Positions 19,518-21,385 of a stretch of DNA of 21,385 nucleotides are shown here, one piece after another (within the stretch, counting starts at the first letter, position 1; every line of letters starts with the position of its first letter). The notes under the pieces were generated by a model. That model worked only from the letters and a program-made list of their open reading frames with translations, had not been told where the DNA came from and searched no databases. Location of the stretch: the NCBI RefSeq assembly GCF_000611645.1, contig NW_014012959.1:1617-23001 (forward strand), written 5' to 3'. Source of the DNA: Monoraphidium neglectum. Taxonomy: Eukaryota > Chlorophyta > Chlorophyceae > Sphaeropleales > Selenastraceae. The translations under genes were made by a program, and so were the position numbers.

Positions 19518-19957
19518 GCGGCCGGCTGCTCGTGTACAGGTATGGCCGGATCTGCAGCCGGTGGGGTGGCAAACCTTGGCGCGTTGGAGGCTGCGGCTAC
19601 TGGGGCGGGCGTCCGAGCGTCCAGCTTGCGGCTGCTGTGGCTCTTGGGCCAGCACCTGGGCATCGGCCCCTCGTCTTCCCGTGGCCCCTGCAGCCTGGAG
19701 GCGCGCGCGGGGCCGCTGCTGCGCCCAAACGCCGCGAACACGCGCCGTTCCGCGCGGGTCGGTGTGCTGAGGGGGCAGCTGGCTGACGAGGGGGTGGCCG
19801 CGGGCGAAGCCGCCGCGCTGCCGGCCCGCGAGGCCAGGCGGGCGCCTACCGGCGAGCTGGCGCTGCTGTTTGCGCCTGATGTATGCTTGGGCATGTCTTT
19901 TCCGACCGCCAGCTCAGGCGGGCGCTCGCCCTTCATTGCCCCTGCTGCCAAGTACAT
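14891..19957 (-). CDS. 1688-residue low-complexity, Q/S/A-rich protein of unknown function
   Basis: A single frame stays open for over 5 kb. The first ATG is at 19957; the frame also extends to a GTG at 19999, which I did not use. I recognise no catalytic or binding domain. The sequence looks mostly disordered: polyglutamine near residues 148-163, 551-574, 814-841 and 1223-1234, a serine/arginine run near 1313-1340, and a Q/E-rich, probably coiled-coil part near 1431-1507. Non-repetitive islands include LELPDLGALRDLTAHLSRRW, GQLSDDFMSALASFSGRGG, a duplicated RRASxHSR motif near 700-800, RPTASIRDLVSQFERHA near 1510 and DRRVSWAVDEEQ near the C-terminus. A stop-free frame of this length with acidic patches such as ETDTTDDDDG argues for real coding, although CAG repeats help keep frames open. 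The role is unknown; similar algal proteins are often regulatory scaffolds. Introns or an upstream exon cannot be excluded. Confidence 0.7.
15945..16020. repeat. interrupted CTG tract read as Ser/Arg in the giant protein
   Basis: CTGCTG units mixed with CGG and TGT occupy this stretch. In the coding frame they give SSSNSSSSRSRCSSRSR, a different reading frame of the same repeat that gives glutamine elsewhere in this gene. Confidence 0.85.
16255..16291. repeat. CTG tract read as polyglutamine (short, interrupted)
   Basis: GCT units with one CAG-type interruption (CTGCAGCTG). In frame they encode a glutamine run with one leucine, near residues 1223-1234 of the giant protein. Confidence 0.85.
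17437..17516. repeat. interrupted CTG tract read as Q-rich segment
   Basis: Several CTG runs are broken by CTC, CGG and CTT. The encoded segment is QQQQLLQQQKPEQQQQ and its continuation, so the tract is older or more degraded than the pure ones at 18238 and 19471. Confidence 0.85.
18238..18306. repeat. (GCT)23 read as polyglutamine
   Basis: Twenty-three uninterrupted GCT units on the plus strand read CAG on the coding strand, giving a pure glutamine run just before PDMPVQLPRELERR. This is the longest polyQ tract of the giant protein. Confidence 0.95.
19471..19515. repeat. (GCT)15 read as polyglutamine
   Basis: Fifteen uninterrupted GCT units encode glutamines between VHEQPAA and PLADAFCAGERS near residue 150 of the giant protein. 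Confidence 0.95.
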
Positions 19958-20710
19958 GGGAGCAGAAAGCAGAGTCTCACAGAGAGTGCCGTGTAACACC
20001 AGGCGTTCGCATGACGCTGGTAGGGGTAGAAATCAAGCTGCTGAATGCTCGAACTGACCTGTTGGATGCCCGCACGCCTGCAGAGCAAGCCAAAGCGCAT
20101 GCGCCTACGACAGCGTGTGTTGCTGCGCCCCGGCTGTGCACGCGCCCTTGGGCCAGCCGGCGCCACACCTGTCACCACTGAAGAGGACCTAGGATTTCAC
20201 CGCCCACATGACGGCCTGAAGCCCCGCACGCAGTCTCGGCTGTCTTGGTCAAGTGCCGTCAAGGGGACAACGACACATAGGGCAATGTGTGGGGTTCAAT
20301 TCGCAATACCAATGTGAAGGCTAGATGATCGCGCTGGGTCGATCGCGGCCGGTGCGCTGTCCTTTCAACAACAGCTCCTTGATTTTTCTATCACAGCTAG
20401 GACGCGCTGGGCCGCGTTATTCGGCAATCATCATAATGGATACATGTTTGCTGGAACATTACACAAGAAGGGAAGCGACCCAAATTCGATCTGCACAATT
20501 TTGGAGCACCTCAGCTGCACTCATCGAGGACAACCCGTCAGCACACCAATCCCTTAAGAATTTAGAAGGCCTATTATATATTTATTCAGCACACTCAGAA
20601 AGCGCAGCTGTAGGGTGCCCATTCGGCGACGTCTCGGCCGCCGCAGCCGCTGTCTCACCACCGCCGCCTCCGCTTGTGCTGCCGCCAAAGCATCGTGAGC
20701 ACCGGGCGCC
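19958..20710. promoter_or_regulatory. divergent promoter region, giant-protein gene / IMP3
   Basis: These 750 bases separate two divergent start codons. The right half is relatively AT-rich. CCAAT at 20546-20550 is followed by an AT block TATTATATATTTAT at 20572-20585, a TATA-like element about 125 nt before the IMP3 ATG. GATCTGCACAATTT at 20488-20501 matches, in inverted orientation, part of the palindrome region upstream of TATDN3. Short open frames here match nothing I know. Confidence 0.5.
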
Positions 20711-21178
20711 ATGCGGCAGCTTAAACACCACGAGCGCAAGCTCCTCAAGAAGGTGGACTTTCTGCGATGGAAGAACGAGCACAACATGCGGGAGCTGCAG
20801 GTGCGCCGTGGACGACAGCGCAGGGCGTGGCGAGCTGCACTGGCCTGCGCGTCGCTTGATGCGCATGCCGCTGGTGCCGCACCCCTGCTTTTTGCGCCGC
20901 CGCTGCCGAGGCTTCACACGCCAGAAGGTGGTGCATGGCATGTGTTTTGTTGACCCGCGGGGGCCGACGGCACGCCCCAACCTCTGACCCCAAGCTGTCT
21001 ACCGCAAACGCCCATCCTGTGCATCCAAGGCGATGCGGCGCTACCACATCCAAAACCGCGATGACTATAAGACCTACAACAAGATTGCGGGCATGATTAC
21101 TAAGCTGACCAACATGCTGCGGCAGCTGGGCCCAGAGGACCCCACCCGCATCGAGCTCACAGACCAGCTGCTGGACAA
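20711..21178 (+). CDS. IMP3: IMP3, U3 small nucleolar ribonucleoprotein protein, 5' part
   Basis: Exons 20711-20800 and 21030-21178 encode the first 79 residues and a split codon; the rest lies beyond the right edge. The start MRQLKHHERKLLKKVDFLRW is the typical IMP3 N-terminus. After the intron, AMRRYHIQNRDDYKTYNKIA and GMITKLTNMLRQL continue the conserved S4/uS4-like helical part, ending in IELTDQLLDK at the donor AA|GTGAGG. IMP3 binds the U3 snoRNA-pre-rRNA duplex in the nucleolus as part of the small-subunit processome (with IMP4 and MPP10) for 18S rRNA maturation. The full family length is about 180-190 residues, so roughly 100 residues are missing here only because the window ends. Donor and acceptor phases agree. 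The start is secure from homology. Confidence 0.93.
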
Positions 21179-21385
21179 GTGAGGAGGGCCTGCACAGGGC
21201 TGTAGCTTGGGGATGGCGAGTTGAGGGGGTGGGCAGATGGGAAAAGCGGGTAGGGGGGGGGTGTGAGGGTGGGGGCCAGGGCATGGGGTGATGGCTATGG
21301 GGTGGGGTCCTGTTTGGGGGACTGAGGTAGGTGGGACGCTGTTCGTATGTCGTTTGTCTGATGACTGCGGCTAGCCCTAGCTGAG
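21179..21385 (+). other. start of IMP3 intron 2, G-rich
   Basis: The sequence after the GTGAGG donor has many GGG and longer G runs (about 21219-21310) and no recognisable coding segment. The acceptor lies outside the window. Confidence 0.65.

Noticed and set aside
19549..19556. GATCTGCA as a promoter-specific motif
   Set aside because: The 8-mer also occurs inside the giant coding region, so the short core is not specific. Only the longer 14-nt match and the palindrome were kept.
20288..20309. GGTTCAATTCGC as a tRNA T-loop
   Set aside because: There is no matching T-stem and no D-arm at the right distance on either strand.
20801..21029. Possible intronic snoRNA in the first IMP3 intron
   Set aside because: A TTGATGC resembles a C box and CTGA occurs near the end, but the spacing is long and there is no terminal stem.

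Overview
This window is nuclear DNA of a eukaryote, most likely a chlorophyte green alga of the Chlorophyceae (Selenastraceae or relatives would fit, but I cannot fix the genus). The sequence is GC-rich. Genes have many short introns with mostly GTGNGN donors, candidate TGTAA polyadenylation signals sit downstream of stops, and CAG/CTG and CA/TG microsatellites are abundant. An assembly gap of 510 Ns lies at 10242-10751. I see no prokaryotic operon, CRISPR array, intact transposon or viral gene. All exon models are mine, built from protein-family similarity plus splice-site and reading-phase agreement.

Layout, left to right: (1) minus strand, 5' part of a CNNM/DUF21 magnesium-transporter-type gene, eight exons from 2623 down to 359, leaving the window on the left. 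(2) plus strand, a TATDN3-type TatD metal-dependent hydrolase, six exons, 4301-6198, 280 residues. (3) minus strand, a GT61 (DUF563) Golgi-type glycosyltransferase, four visible exons, about 9507 down to 6977, with a polyserine insert and a pure 31-unit CAG/CTG tract in an intron. (4) plus strand, a BAR-PH membrane-curvature protein broken by the gap, about 10189-14247. (5) minus strand, an uninterrupted 5.07-kb frame encoding a 1688-residue disordered Q/S/A-rich protein of unknown function, 19957 down to 14891. (6) plus strand, the first two exons of IMP3, the U3 snoRNP protein, from 20711 and running off the right edge.

The six genes alternate strand without exception (-,+,-,+,-,+), so each intergenic space is either a divergent promoter region (2624-4300, 9553-10188, 19958-20710) or a shared 3' region (6199-6976, 14248-14890). 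The functions (ion transport, hydrolase, glycosylation, membrane shaping, ribosome biogenesis) do not form a pathway. I find no convincing new multi-gene system.

The most noteworthy items are two GC-AG introns in the CNNM gene, CA repeats next to 3' splice sites on the sense strand of several introns, a perfect 10-nt-arm palindrome just upstream of TATDN3 with a 14-nt match upstream of IMP3, and the CAG-rich giant protein with a duplicated RRAS-x-HSR motif.
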